From Pedobacter sp. MC2016-14 (GTDB lineage: Bacteria > Bacteroidota > Bacteroidia > Sphingobacteriales > Sphingobacteriaceae), in assembly GCF_020991475.1 (NCBI RefSeq), contig NZ_JAJMPA010000003.1:620001-684000 (forward strand): 64,000 bases of DNA. The letters run 5' to 3'. A program made the translations under genes and the position numbers. Positions within the stretch are counted from its first letter, which is position 1. The number at the start of each line of letters is the position of its first letter. This document shows, piece after piece, positions 16,704 through 24,413 of the stretch. The notes beneath the pieces are model-generated. The model worked only from the letters and a program-made list of their open reading frames with translations, did not search any database and was not told the origin of the DNA.

Positions 16704-17147
16704 TTATTTTTTAAATTTATGTAAATACACATCAGATGATTTAAGTTCTGCTTTATACATACTGTCAATACTGGCTATCTTTAATTTCTCTGCCATAAAA
16801 TATTTTACAGCCTGCTCATTTGACTTTCCTGTAACATCCGGTTCAAACTCATGCATCCAGGTATTCATTGCCTCTTCTGCCCTAGCCAGGTTCAAACTCA
16901 CCATTCTTAAAGTATCTTGCGCGGCTATAGTATCCAGATCAGGAAATTTAATTTTAAGTGCAGATAGATTTCCCAGCAAAGTATCAGCCTTCATTTGATT
17001 GTCAACTATTCTGCTTTGGTCTGCCATTACTACATCATGAAGTTTCATCACCTCATCTCTTGAAACTTTATAGTCCGTTTGCTGAATACAAGAAATTATA
17101 GCTGCGGCAAGTAGGATACCGCAAAAAAACTTCAATTTAGTCTTCAT
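16704..17147 (-). CDS. Hypothetical lipoprotein in the fabH-SCO1 operon
   Basis: A 147-residue lipoprotein with a signal peptide ending in AAIISC (Cys20). The mature part is mostly helical and charged, with a possible coiled coil (VMKLHDVVMADQSRIVDNQ) and a MNTWMHEFEPD segment that recurs in small Bacteroidota lipoproteins. It overlaps the fabH stop by 11 nt, and its own stop abuts the SCO1 start. Close coupling to SCO1 hints at a role in copper or respiratory-chain assembly, but this rests only on position. A Met/His-rich segment (MNTWMHEF) could touch a metal, which is not established. Confidence 0.75.
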   Translation of the reverse strand: MKTKLKFFCGILLAAAIISCIQQTDYKVSRDEVMKLHDVVMADQSRIVDNQMKADTLLGNLSALKIKFPDLDTIAAQDTLRMVSLNLARAEEAMNTWMHEFEPDVTGKSNEQAVKYFMAEKLKIASIDSMYKAELKSSDVYLHKFKK

Positions 17148-18159
17148 TTTCAGATGTTTTATGACGCAATTTACCCCATTTCAAATAAGTAGCACCCCAG
17201 GAAAAACCAGCTCCAAAGGCAGTTAAAATCATATTATCACCTGCCTTAAAATCTTTCTGGTAATCCCATAAACATAACGGTATAGTAGCCGCCGTGGTAT
17301 TTCCATACCGGTCAATATTTATCTTTACCTGTTCTGCTGACAATCCCAAATTATCACCCACAGCCTGAATGATCCTCAAATTAGCCTGATGTGGAACCAA
17401 ATGGTCAATTTGACTGCTCTGCAAATGGTTGGCTTTTAAGATCTCATTACAGGTATCCGTCATACCCTGAATTGCAGCCTTAAACACTACACGTCCATCC
17501 TGACGTACATAATGAAGCTTTTGGTCCAGTGTCTCCTGCGAAGCTGGATTTTTAGATCCGCCAGCAGTAACAATTAAATTTTCTTTGCCACTTCCGTCAG
17601 TTCTGAAAAAACTATCCATCAGCCCAAACTCTTCCTCTGTTTTTTCCAGTAATACCGCTCCTGCGCCATCGCCGAACAAGATGCAAGTGTTACGATCGGT
17701 ATAGTTTACGATCGAGCTATTTTTATCAGCACCAATTACCACCACCTTTTTACTCCTGCCGCTTTCAATCATACTTGCACCTAAAGTAAGTGCATATAGA
17801 AATCCACTACAGGCTGCGTTAGTATCAATACCCCAGGCATTTTTTAAACCTGCTTTCTCGCAAACCATACTACCGGTAGATACCATCACATAATCAGGAG
17901 TTGAAGTAGAAACAATAACACAGTCAATTTCATCAGGTTGCACATTTCCATCTTCCATTAAACGCAGTAATGCCAGCGTCGCCATATCAGAAGTAGCAAT
18001 GTTTGGATCTTTAACAATTCTTCTTTCCTTTATTCCTGTTCTCGAAACAATCCATTCACTATTAGTGTCCACCAGTTCTTCCAAATCATGGTTAGTTAAA
18101 ATGGTATCAGGAACGTACCCTCCCAAAGCTGTTATCACAGCATTATATCTTGTTCTCAT
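17137..18159 (-). CDS. fabH: 3-oxoacyl-ACP synthase III (FabH-type)
   Basis: A 340-residue condensing enzyme that starts fatty-acid synthesis by joining an acyl-CoA to malonyl-ACP. The triad is visible: Cys117 in NAACSGF, His in VPHQAN and Asn in YGNTTAATIP. The longest frame starts with TTG at 18171, but the ATG at 18157-18159 matches the usual FabH N-terminus. A minus-strand TAATTTTG lies 23 nt upstream. It heads an operon with a lipoprotein, SCO1 and an antiporter. It could be a secondary FabH paralogue rather than the essential one, since no other fab genes are adjacent. Confidence 0.94.
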   Translation of the reverse strand: MRTRYNAVITALGGYVPDTILTNHDLEELVDTNSEWIVSRTGIKERRIVKDPNIATSDMATLALLRLMEDGNVQPDEIDCVIVSTSTPDYVMVSTGSMVCEKAGLKNAWGIDTNAACSGFLYALTLGASMIESGRSKKVVVIGADKNSSIVNYTDRNTCILFGDGAGAVLLEKTEEEFGLMDSFFRTDGSGKENLIVTAGGSKNPASQETLDQKLHYVRQDGRVVFKAAIQGMTDTCNEILKANHLQSSQIDHLVPHQANLRIIQAVGDNLGLSAEQVKINIDRYGNTTAATIPLCLWDYQKDFKAGDNMILTAFGAGFSWGATYLKWGKLRHKTSENED

Positions 18160-18181
18160 TAAGTAATTCAAATACGGTGGG

Positions 18182-18189
18182 CAAAATTA
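18182..18189 (-). promoter_or_regulatory. Candidate -7 element for the fabH operon
   Basis: Reads TAATTTTG on the minus strand, an exact match to TAnnTTTG, 22 nt upstream of the fabH ATG. Paired with the divergent element at 18233-18240. Confidence 0.4.
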
Positions 18190-18232
18190 GTAAATATTTA
18201 CAGCTACGTTACACTTATTTTTAATAGTACCT

Positions 18233-18240
18233 TAACTTTG
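18233..18240 (+). promoter_or_regulatory. Candidate -7 element for the cytochrome c gene
   Basis: TAACTTTG matches TAnnTTTG and lies 18 nt before the ATG at 18259. It overlaps the alternative TTG start at 18238, favouring the ATG. Confidence 0.4.
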
Positions 18241-18258
18241 CCGCCATATCTAAAACAC

Positions 18259-18711
18259 ATGAACGGTAATTGGCATTTAAAAATAAGTTCCCGCAGTTTA
18301 CTCATCCTTACCGGTTTCATGCTTTCCATTTCCATCATGCTCTATTCCTGCCAAAATGCAGCGCAACTACAGCAAGATATATATTATACCAACGGACGTG
18401 ATTTGTATATTAAACATTGCCAAAACTGTCATGGCAGCAAAGCTGAAGGATTTGGTGCATTGACTCCCCCACTTACAGATTCTACCTATTTAAAAGCAAA
18501 TAAAAGCAAACTGGCTTGTCTTATAAAGAATGGCATAAGTGGCCCAATCCGCATCCATAACAAAGATTACAATGACAAAATGCCCGGATTTCCTGGCCTT
18601 GCCAATATCGATATTGCACAACTCATTGTATTTGTTACCAATGCGCACGGTAACCATCAGGGTATGTACACTACAGATCAGGTGACTACCGATCTAAATA
18701 ACTGCGAATAA
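18259..18711 (+). CDS. Class I cytochrome c-like lipoprotein
   Basis: A 150-residue protein with a signal sequence and lipobox (IMLYSC, Cys31). A single haem-attachment motif CQNCH lies at about 54-58, and a probable axial Met in NDKMPGF at about 102-108. This is a small mono-haem cytochrome anchored to the membrane, likely a periplasmic electron carrier. It is divergent from the fabH-SCO1 operon, so a respiratory link is plausible. The longer TTG start at 18238 would lie inside the promoter. Confidence 0.9.
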   Translation: MNGNWHLKISSRSLLILTGFMLSISIMLYSCQNAAQLQQDIYYTNGRDLYIKHCQNCHGSKAEGFGALTPPLTDSTYLKANKSKLACLIKNGISGPIRIHNKDYNDKMPGFPGLANIDIAQLIVFVTNAHGNHQGMYTTDQVTTDLNNCE

Positions 18712-18792
18712 AGCACATACTTCGGGTGTTAAAATTGTTGCATTATAATTCACAAGATTATTCTATACTTGTTTAAACACAAATTAAACATC

Positions 18793-19437
18793 ATGAAAGC
18801 AGCATTTTTAATACTAGCCGGTCTGTTTGCGGTTACCGCAGCCCCTGCACAGCAAATTTACAACCATCCGGATTTGAAAGATATCATTAAATCTCAAAAG
18901 CGGATTGCCATTTTACCTTTTAACACCAGGATAAGCTATAAAACACAGCCACGTAGTTTTGATCCCTGGGCAAACAGAACAAAAGAATTGGATGTAGCCA
19001 GTACCGTTCAGTCCAGCCTATATACATTTTTATTAGATCGGGGCACTAAAAACAGGGTTAGCTTTCAGGACGTTGATGAAACCAATCTTTTACTCAAAAA
19101 GGCTGGAATGGCCGACAGCCTATTTAACTTTAGCAATGCAGATATAATTAAAACATTAGGCGTAGATGCAATTATCGGTGGCAAATATGAAATTGAGCAC
19201 ATCAGGACAGATACCGACTATTCCAGGCCAAAAAGAAACGACAGCACCTCAACGGCTACAAATACGCCATTTATATCAGGCTCAGCAATACTTACAATTA
19301 CCATTAACGATGCTTCAAACAATGGGCTATTGTGGCGATATTATAACAGTGCCACAGATTATTCCGTATGGTCTACTAAAGACCTGCTGGACCAAATCGT
19401 AAAAAAAGCATCCCGTAATCTACCGTATACTAAATAG
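18793..19437 (+). CDS. Secreted hypothetical protein, possibly CsgG/LpoB-like fold
   Basis: A 214-residue protein; the ATG at 18793 gives a clear signal peptide (MKAAFLILAGLFAVTAAPAQ), whereas the longer frame begins with TTG. The mature part begins with KRIAILPFNTRI, then VASTVQSSLYTFLLDRG and a VDAIIGGKYEI segment. That order (strand ending LPF, helix, GV/DAII-GG strand) is typical of CsgG/LpoB-like periplasmic domains that assemble or activate envelope enzymes. The match is by pattern only. The rnpB gene begins about 30 nt downstream with its own promoter. Confidence 0.65.
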   Translation: MKAAFLILAGLFAVTAAPAQQIYNHPDLKDIIKSQKRIAILPFNTRISYKTQPRSFDPWANRTKELDVASTVQSSLYTFLLDRGTKNRVSFQDVDETNLLLKKAGMADSLFNFSNADIIKTLGVDAIIGGKYEIEHIRTDTDYSRPKRNDSTSTATNTPFISGSAILTITINDASNNGLLWRYYNSATDYSVWSTKDLLDQIVKKASRNLPYTK

Positions 19438-19451
19438 GCCACCTTTTTTTA

Positions 19452-19459
19452 TATCTTTG
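19452..19459 (+). promoter_or_regulatory. -7 element of the rnpB promoter
   Basis: TATCTTTG matches TAnnTTTG and ends 8 nt before the 5' end of the RNase P RNA predicted from its P1 helix. That is the expected distance for the primary Bacteroidota sigma factor, making this one of the best supported promoters here. Confidence 0.6.
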
Positions 19460-19466
19460 CTTTGAA

Positions 19467-19848
19467 AATGCAAGCCGTTCTATCGCTGTTCTGATTTATC
19501 AGGAGAGAGGAAAGTCCGGGCAACATAGAGCATCCCGCTTCCTAACGGGAAGAGGTTTGGGAATGAATACCCAAATTATGGAAAGTGCCGCAGAAAATAT
19601 ACCGCCGATGGCCCTTGTAGCACAGGTAAGGTTGAAATTGTGAGGTAAGAGCTCACAAATTTTCCGGGCGACCGGAGAGTTGGTAAACCCCGGGAGTTGA
19701 AAGACCAAATAGGCTAACGCATGTAGGGCTGCTCGTCCGATGTTAGTGGGTAGGTCGTTAGAGATAAATGGCAACGTTTATAGTAGATTAATGATAGAAG
19801 TCCTGAGCAATCAGGATACAGAACCCGGCTTACAGGCTTGCATTTTTC
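19467..19848 (+). ncRNA. rnpB: RNase P RNA, bacterial class A
   Basis: The catalytic RNA of RNase P, which matures tRNA 5' ends. The termini pair as helix P1: AATGCAAGCC at 19467-19476 with GGCTTGCATT at 19835-19844. The universally conserved GAGGAAAGTCCGG lies at 19507-19519, with GGGCAACATAGAG after it, and the 3' conserved ACAGAACCCGGCTTACA lies at 19818-19834. The length of about 380 nt fits class A. A T run follows P1 and could terminate transcription. Any protein frame across this stretch is spurious. Confidence 0.96.
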
Positions 19849-19918
19849 TTATTTTATCTTTAATTTGATAAAAGTAAATATATTAGCACTTAAATAATAA
19901 ATACCAGTACAGTAAACT

Positions 19919-21325
19919 ATGGCAAAATTATTAATAATTGATGATGAGAGGGCGATTAGAAGTACGCTACGAGAAATTTTAGAGTATGAAAATTATGAAG
20001 TCGATGATATTGATAATGGTATTGATGGCCTGGAGCTCATCAAAAAGAAAAAGTTTGATTTAGTACTGTGCGACATTAAAATGAATAAGATGGACGGTCT
20101 TGAAGTGCTTGAACTGGCACTGGCACACAGCCCAGACCTCCCTTTTATCATGATTTCCGGACATGGAACAGTAGAAACTGCAATAGAGGCCAGTAAAAAA
20201 GGTGCCTTTGATTTTATCTCCAAACCACCTGATCTTAACCGCTTACTTATTACGGTTAGAAATGCACTGGACAGAGGAACATTAGTTACAGAAACTAAAG
20301 TACTCAAAAGAAAGGTCAGCAAGACTAGAGATATTCTTGGTAAATCAGATGGAATTGGAAAAATTAAAGAAACCATCGAGCGTGTGGCACCTACCGATGC
20401 CCGTGTACTTATCACGGGAGCCAATGGTAGTGGAAAAGAACTTGTGGCCCGTTGGTTACATGAAAAATCCAATCGTGCAGATTACCCTTTAATAGAGGTA
20501 AATTGTGCAGCCATTCCATCAGAACTTATAGAAAGCGAACTTTTCGGGCACGAGAAAGGATCATTCACCTCTGCGGTAAAACAACGGATAGGAAAATTTG
20601 AACTGGCCAATGGTGGTACGCTATTTTTAGATGAAATTGGCGATATGAGTCTTTCAGCACAGGCAAAAGTATTGCGTGCTTTACAGGAGCATAAGATAAG
20701 TCGTGTAGGTGGCGAAAAAGAATTGGAAGTAAATGTCCGTGTACTTGCTGCAACCAATAAAGACCTTTTAAAAGAAATAGAAGACGGTAATTTCCGTATG
20801 GACTTATACCATAGGCTAAATGTAATTAATATTCATGTTCCCCATTTAACAGAACGCATTGAAGATATTCCTGTAATTGCTGAAAACTTTTTAGATGAAA
20901 TCTGTAAAGATTATGGCATACCAGTTAAAAAAATCAGTGATGCTGGTATGGTTGCTTTGCAATCCTTACCATGGACCGGTAACGTGAGAGAGCTGCATAA
21001 CATGATTGAACGTTTGATTATTTTAAGTGATAAAACAATTACAGAACATGATGTGATAGCCTTTGCAAATCCAGGCGGAGGCACAAATATTGGTGCGGCA
21101 AATCACCAGCAAGTTACAGCCAATACTTCATCTTCAGCTGTTAATTACGACAAGTTCAGTAATTTTCAGGACTATAAAGATCATGCAGAAAAAGAGTTCA
21201 TCAAATTTAAACTCGAAAAAAACAATTGGAATGTTTCTAAGACTGCTGATGATATTGACATCCAACGCAGCCATTTGTACAGCAAAATCGAGAAATTTGG
21301 CTTGAAGAGAGTCGCGGAATCATAA
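19919..21325 (+). CDS. Sigma54-type (NtrC family) response regulator
   Basis: A 468-residue three-domain regulator: receiver (1-120, phospho-acceptor Asp52 in LCDIKMNKMDG), AAA+ ATPase (about 135-380) and a Fis-type helix-turn-helix at the C-terminus (DYKDHAEKEF..NVSKTADDIDIQRSHLYSKIEKFGL). Walker A is GANGSGKE (167-174) and Walker B TLFLDEIGD (about 234-242). The sigma54-contact loop reads GSFTSA (214-219) instead of GAFTGA, keeping the key Phe-Thr. It should therefore be tested whether it drives sigma54 or acts otherwise. No histidine kinase is adjacent. A palindromic repeat follows the gene. Confidence 0.94.
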   Translation: MAKLLIIDDERAIRSTLREILEYENYEVDDIDNGIDGLELIKKKKFDLVLCDIKMNKMDGLEVLELALAHSPDLPFIMISGHGTVETAIEASKKGAFDFISKPPDLNRLLITVRNALDRGTLVTETKVLKRKVSKTRDILGKSDGIGKIKETIERVAPTDARVLITGANGSGKELVARWLHEKSNRADYPLIEVNCAAIPSELIESELFGHEKGSFTSAVKQRIGKFELANGGTLFLDEIGDMSLSAQAKVLRALQEHKISRVGGEKELEVNVRVLAATNKDLLKEIEDGNFRMDLYHRLNVINIHVPHLTERIEDIPVIAENFLDEICKDYGIPVKKISDAGMVALQSLPWTGNVRELHNMIERLIILSDKTITEHDVIAFANPGGGTNIGAANHQQVTANTSSSAVNYDKFSNFQDYKDHAEKEFIKFKLEKNNWNVSKTADDIDIQRSHLYSKIEKFGLKRVAES

Positions 21326-21344
21326 ATAGTTTACACTTTGTAAC

Positions 21345-21421
21345 CGTCATCTCGACAGAGCGCAGCGACGAGAGATCTGTTTTTACATGTTAAATGGATC
21401 TCTCCTATCGTCGAGATGACG
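21345..21421. repeat. REP-like palindromic repeat between convergent genes
   Basis: CGTCATCTCGA (21345-21355) is the exact inverse of TCGAGATGACG (21411-21421), and inside it GAGAGATC (21370-21377) pairs with GATCTCTC (21397-21404). From memory, similar GTCATCTCGA...GAGAGATC palindromes occur in many copies in Sphingobacteriaceae genomes. It sits between the sigma54-type regulator and the ClC gene, where it could also stop transcription. Only this copy was noticed in the window. Confidence 0.7.
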
Positions 21422-21431
21422 ATATTATTTC

Positions 21432-22820
21432 TCAATACGACGAACCTTTTTTATTCCATTTCAATAAAGCCCTGTGTCCGCCACTTTCAGCCAATGGTTT
21501 GGTGTAAATAGAGTACTTGTTCTTGCTCCTGTTAATCAGGTAAGCAATAGCTGAGGTGATCATTAACGGTACCATTAACACATATCCACCTGTAATCTCC
21601 GCAATTAAAAAAATACCGGTTAAAGGCGCATGCATAATGGCACTTAAAGATGCTGCCATTCCCGCCACTATAAAATTAGCCACGTTCACCTGCGCAAAGC
21701 CTAAGGTATTAATGGTGTAAGCCAAAACAAAACCTATCAATCCGCCCATAATTAAACTTGGGGCAAAGATACCGCCGTTTCCACCGGCACTAAGTGTAAC
21801 AAGCGTAGCGGCAGACTTTGCAAAAACAGTCACAATGGTAAATAATATAATTACCCAGGGCAAAGTACTGTAACCAGAGAATATACTATTACTTACCACA
21901 GAACTATAACTCCCACTCAGTAAATTTTTAATGGTAATGTAACCCTCGCCATACAAAGTAGGAAATAAAAATACCATCCCGCCAAGCAAAGTACCACCTA
22001 CCAATACTTTATAATAAGGATGCTTAATTTTATAAAAAGTCTTTTTTATAAAATAATAAGCTTTATTAAAATAGATAGAAAACAGCCCTATCAAAATTGC
22101 GAGTAAGACGTACCATATCAATGCGTTAAACTTCCATCCCTCGGTTACCAGAAAAAATAATTGTTCATTATAAAAAAGTCTTGCTATAACAGCTGCTGTT
22201 GCCGAAGCCAGCAATAATGGGATAAAAGAAGGAATCGTAAATTCCGGTAATAAAATCTCAATCGCAAAAACAATTCCGGCTATCGGACTATTAAATGCCC
22301 CTGCAATCCCTGCCGCAGCGCCACAGGCCAGCAACATCGTAGTTTCTCTATAAGACAGCCCCAAAAAACGGCCAACTACAGATCCTATACCTGCACCACT
22401 GGTCACAATGGGTGCTTCCAAACCCGTAGACCCACCAAAACCCACAGTCAATGCGGCAGTAATGATCTGCGAATAGATATTATGAGATTCTACCTTGCTA
22501 GACTTTTTGGATATCGTAAAAAGTAAAGGCGTAAGTCCTGTTTCAAACGTACCCTTTCTGATAAAACGTCTAACATACAATACTGAAAGCAAAATACCGA
22601 TGAGCGGGAAAACAAGGAACAGGTAATATTTGTACTGCCAATGAAAACCACTTTGTAAAAAATCCTCAATGTGATGTGTAAGGGCTTTTAATAAAGATGC
22701 TGCCAATCCGGCCAATACCCCTACCACAAGTGCAGCAACAATCAAAAAGTTCCTGTTAGATATTTTAGTCCTCCTGTACTTATTGATTGCGTCTACATAA
22801 TTAGCCAATTTTACATACAT
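21432..22820 (-). CDS. ClC-family chloride channel or Cl-/H+ antiporter
   Basis: A 462-residue membrane protein with about ten to twelve hydrophobic segments. The filter motifs are present: GGSTGLEAPIVTSG (GLEAP in place of GREGP, retaining the gating Glu) and GGNGGIFAPSLIMG (the GxFxP motif). Retention of the Glu suggests a transporter or gated channel. No C-terminal CBS domains are present. It starts 12 nt after the pseudouridine synthase stop, so the two may be co-transcribed. Substrate could be chloride or another halide. Confidence 0.93.
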   Translation of the reverse strand: MYVKLANYVDAINKYRRTKISNRNFLIVAALVVGVLAGLAASLLKALTHHIEDFLQSGFHWQYKYYLFLVFPLIGILLSVLYVRRFIRKGTFETGLTPLLFTISKKSSKVESHNIYSQIITAALTVGFGGSTGLEAPIVTSGAGIGSVVGRFLGLSYRETTMLLACGAAAGIAGAFNSPIAGIVFAIEILLPEFTIPSFIPLLLASATAAVIARLFYNEQLFFLVTEGWKFNALIWYVLLAILIGLFSIYFNKAYYFIKKTFYKIKHPYYKVLVGGTLLGGMVFLFPTLYGEGYITIKNLLSGSYSSVVSNSIFSGYSTLPWVIILFTIVTVFAKSAATLVTLSAGGNGGIFAPSLIMGGLIGFVLAYTINTLGFAQVNVANFIVAGMAASLSAIMHAPLTGIFLIAEITGGYVLMVPLMITSAIAYLINRSKNKYSIYTKPLAESGGHRALLKWNKKGSSY

Positions 22821-22832
22821 GTCCTTGATTTT

Positions 22833-23555
22833 CTAACTATCAAATTTATCCAGCAGCTTTATCAGCGTTGCAAAATCTTTAGGATAAGGTGCCTCTATTT
22901 CAATATCATTACCATCCATCCCCTTAAACACTAAATGCTTTGCATGTAATGCAAAACGTTTCATGATGGGGAGCTCCTCCTCATCTTTAGATAAGCGGTA
23001 TCCCTTTTTAATGCTAGATAAAAACACTGGCTTTCCCCTGTACATGTCGTCACCAACAATAGCGGCACGCTGAGTAGCAAGGTGAATTCGGATCTGGTGC
23101 ATTCTACCCGTAATGGGTTTGCACTCCACCAGTGTATAATGTCTGTAAAATTTGATGGAATTAAAGATGGTTTCTGCACGTTTACCTTCTTTACGATCTA
23201 TGGTTACACTTTTATTACCATCATTTAAAATAGGCAAATCAATAAATAACTCTTCAAAAGTAAACTGACCATCAACAACAGCATGATAGGTTTTCTTAAC
23301 CTTCCGTTTTTCGAACTGCATAGATACAGAACGGTAAGCTTCAGGGTTCTTGGCAATAATAATTGCGCCAGAAGTTTCTTTATCTAATCGGTGACAAACT
23401 TGTGCATCTGCACTGTACTGTTTAGCAAGACGAAGGATATTTACTTCTCCGGAGCCGCCACGTTCATCCAGAGAGGCTACAAATGGCGGCTTATTAACAA
23501 CAATATGATCATGATCTTCAAACAAGATCAAATCTTTAAAGGAAGGATATTTCAA
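22833..23555 (-). CDS. RluA-family RNA pseudouridine synthase (TTG start)
   Basis: A 240-residue enzyme isomerising uridine to pseudouridine in rRNA or tRNA. The catalytic motif HRLDKETSGAIIIAKN (about 56-71) contains the essential Asp, and the GRMHQIRIHLA segment (about 155) is the family's second signature. There is no S4 RNA-binding domain, so it is the short RluA/RluC-like core. No ATG lies near the N-terminus and an in-frame TAG is found upstream, so TTG at 23553-23555 is the likely start. A minus-strand TACTTTTG 22 nt upstream agrees. The target base is unknown. Confidence 0.88.
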   Translation of the reverse strand: MKYPSFKDLILFEDHDHIVVNKPPFVASLDERGGSGEVNILRLAKQYSADAQVCHRLDKETSGAIIIAKNPEAYRSVSMQFEKRKVKKTYHAVVDGQFTFEELFIDLPILNDGNKSVTIDRKEGKRAETIFNSIKFYRHYTLVECKPITGRMHQIRIHLATQRAAIVGDDMYRGKPVFLSSIKKGYRLSKDEEELPIMKRFALHAKHLVFKGMDGNDIEIEAPYPKDFATLIKLLDKFDS

Positions 23556-23576
23556 GGATATAAATTTAAAACTCTA

Positions 23577-23584
23577 CAAAAGTA
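23577..23584 (-). promoter_or_regulatory. Candidate -7 element for the pseudouridine synthase gene
   Basis: Reads TACTTTTG on the minus strand, 21 nt before the TTG start codon. It fits TAnnTTTG and supports TTG initiation because no ATG occurs between it and the conserved domain. Confidence 0.4.
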
Positions 23585-23624
23585 CAATTTCATATCTTAA
23601 TCCATGAACTACCGGGACAAATGA

Positions 23625-24314
23625 TTAAGAAAGTTCAAATTTATAGCCTACGCCTTTTACAGTAGCTACGTAACTTTCACCTAATTTTTCCCTTAATTTA
23701 CGAATGTGCACGTCTATAGTCCGGTTGGTTACCACTACAGAGTCTTCCCAAATGTTCTTCAGAATAGATTCCCTTGTGTAAACCTTGCCTGGTTTAGAGG
23801 CCAGCAAGTAAAGCAATTCAAATTCCTTTTTAGCCAAAACAACCTTCTTTCCATCCTGGTATACCAAATAAGCTTCCCTGTCAATTACCAGGTCACCAAT
23901 TTCCACTTTATTTTCAGAAATCTCATCGTTGCTTACATTCCTTCTCAAAATTGCATTGATACGGCTCACCAGTGCACGTGGTTTAATAGGCTTAGCAATA
24001 TAATCGTCGGCACCAACATTAAATCCGGCAATCTCAGAATATTCTTCACTGCGGGCAGTTAAAAAAACCATAAAAGTATTTTTAAATTCAGGTATAGCAC
24101 GCATTAACCTGCAAGCCTCAATGCCATCCATTTTAGGCATCATAATATCCAGGATAATTAAATCCGGATGAACTTTTTTAGCCAGCGCAATCCCCTCTTG
24201 TCCGTTATTTGCCACAAAAACCTGATAACCTTCTTTCTTAAGGTTGTATTCAACTAATTCTAAAATATCCGGTTCATCGTCAACAATTAATATTTTCTGT
24301 TTTACACCACTCAT
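23625..24314 (-). CDS. OmpR/PhoB-family response regulator
   Basis: A 229-residue regulator: receiver domain 1-120 with phospho-acceptor Asp56 (IILDIMMPK) and conserved Lys in YIAKPIKPR. A C-terminal winged helix follows (about 130-229), with VDVHIRKLR-type recognition (TNRTIDVHIRKLREKLG) and a GVGYKFE wing. It resembles PhoB-like regulators, but no kinase gene is next to it. Three GTTAA motifs at 11-bp steps lie upstream (24363-24390), a good candidate for self-regulation. It lies between the pseudouridine synthase and a TlpA-like gene on the same strand, with 99 nt upstream for its own promoter. Confidence 0.95.
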   Translation of the reverse strand: MSGVKQKILIVDDEPDILELVEYNLKKEGYQVFVANNGQEGIALAKKVHPDLIILDIMMPKMDGIEACRLMRAIPEFKNTFMVFLTARSEEYSEIAGFNVGADDYIAKPIKPRALVSRINAILRRNVSNDEISENKVEIGDLVIDREAYLVYQDGKKVVLAKKEFELLYLLASKPGKVYTRESILKNIWEDSVVVTNRTIDVHIRKLREKLGESYVATVKGVGYKFELS

Positions 24315-24362
24315 AGCATTTAAATATTTGTTACGAAAATAGACATAAAGATGAACGTTCAG

Positions 24363-24390
24363 GTTAAAGCAAGGTTAACAAATTGTTAAC
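24363..24390. promoter_or_regulatory. Three 11-bp-spaced GTTAA repeats, candidate response-regulator operator
   Basis: GTTAA occurs at 24363, and GTTAAC at 24374 and 24385, exactly 11 bp apart, placing the boxes on one DNA face. The last two form the palindrome GTTAACA-AAT-TGTTAAC. OmpR/PhoB regulators bind direct repeats with 11-bp phase. The site lies 49-76 nt upstream of the regulator's start codon. Confidence 0.5.
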
Positions 24391-24413
24391 AGCACTTATT
24401 TTTTAACATGAAC

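Noticed and set aside
19499-19774. 91-codon frame on the minus strand across the RNase P RNA gene
   Set aside because: The stretch has the conserved RNase P core and P1 pairing; the reverse frame is an accident of the RNA sequence.
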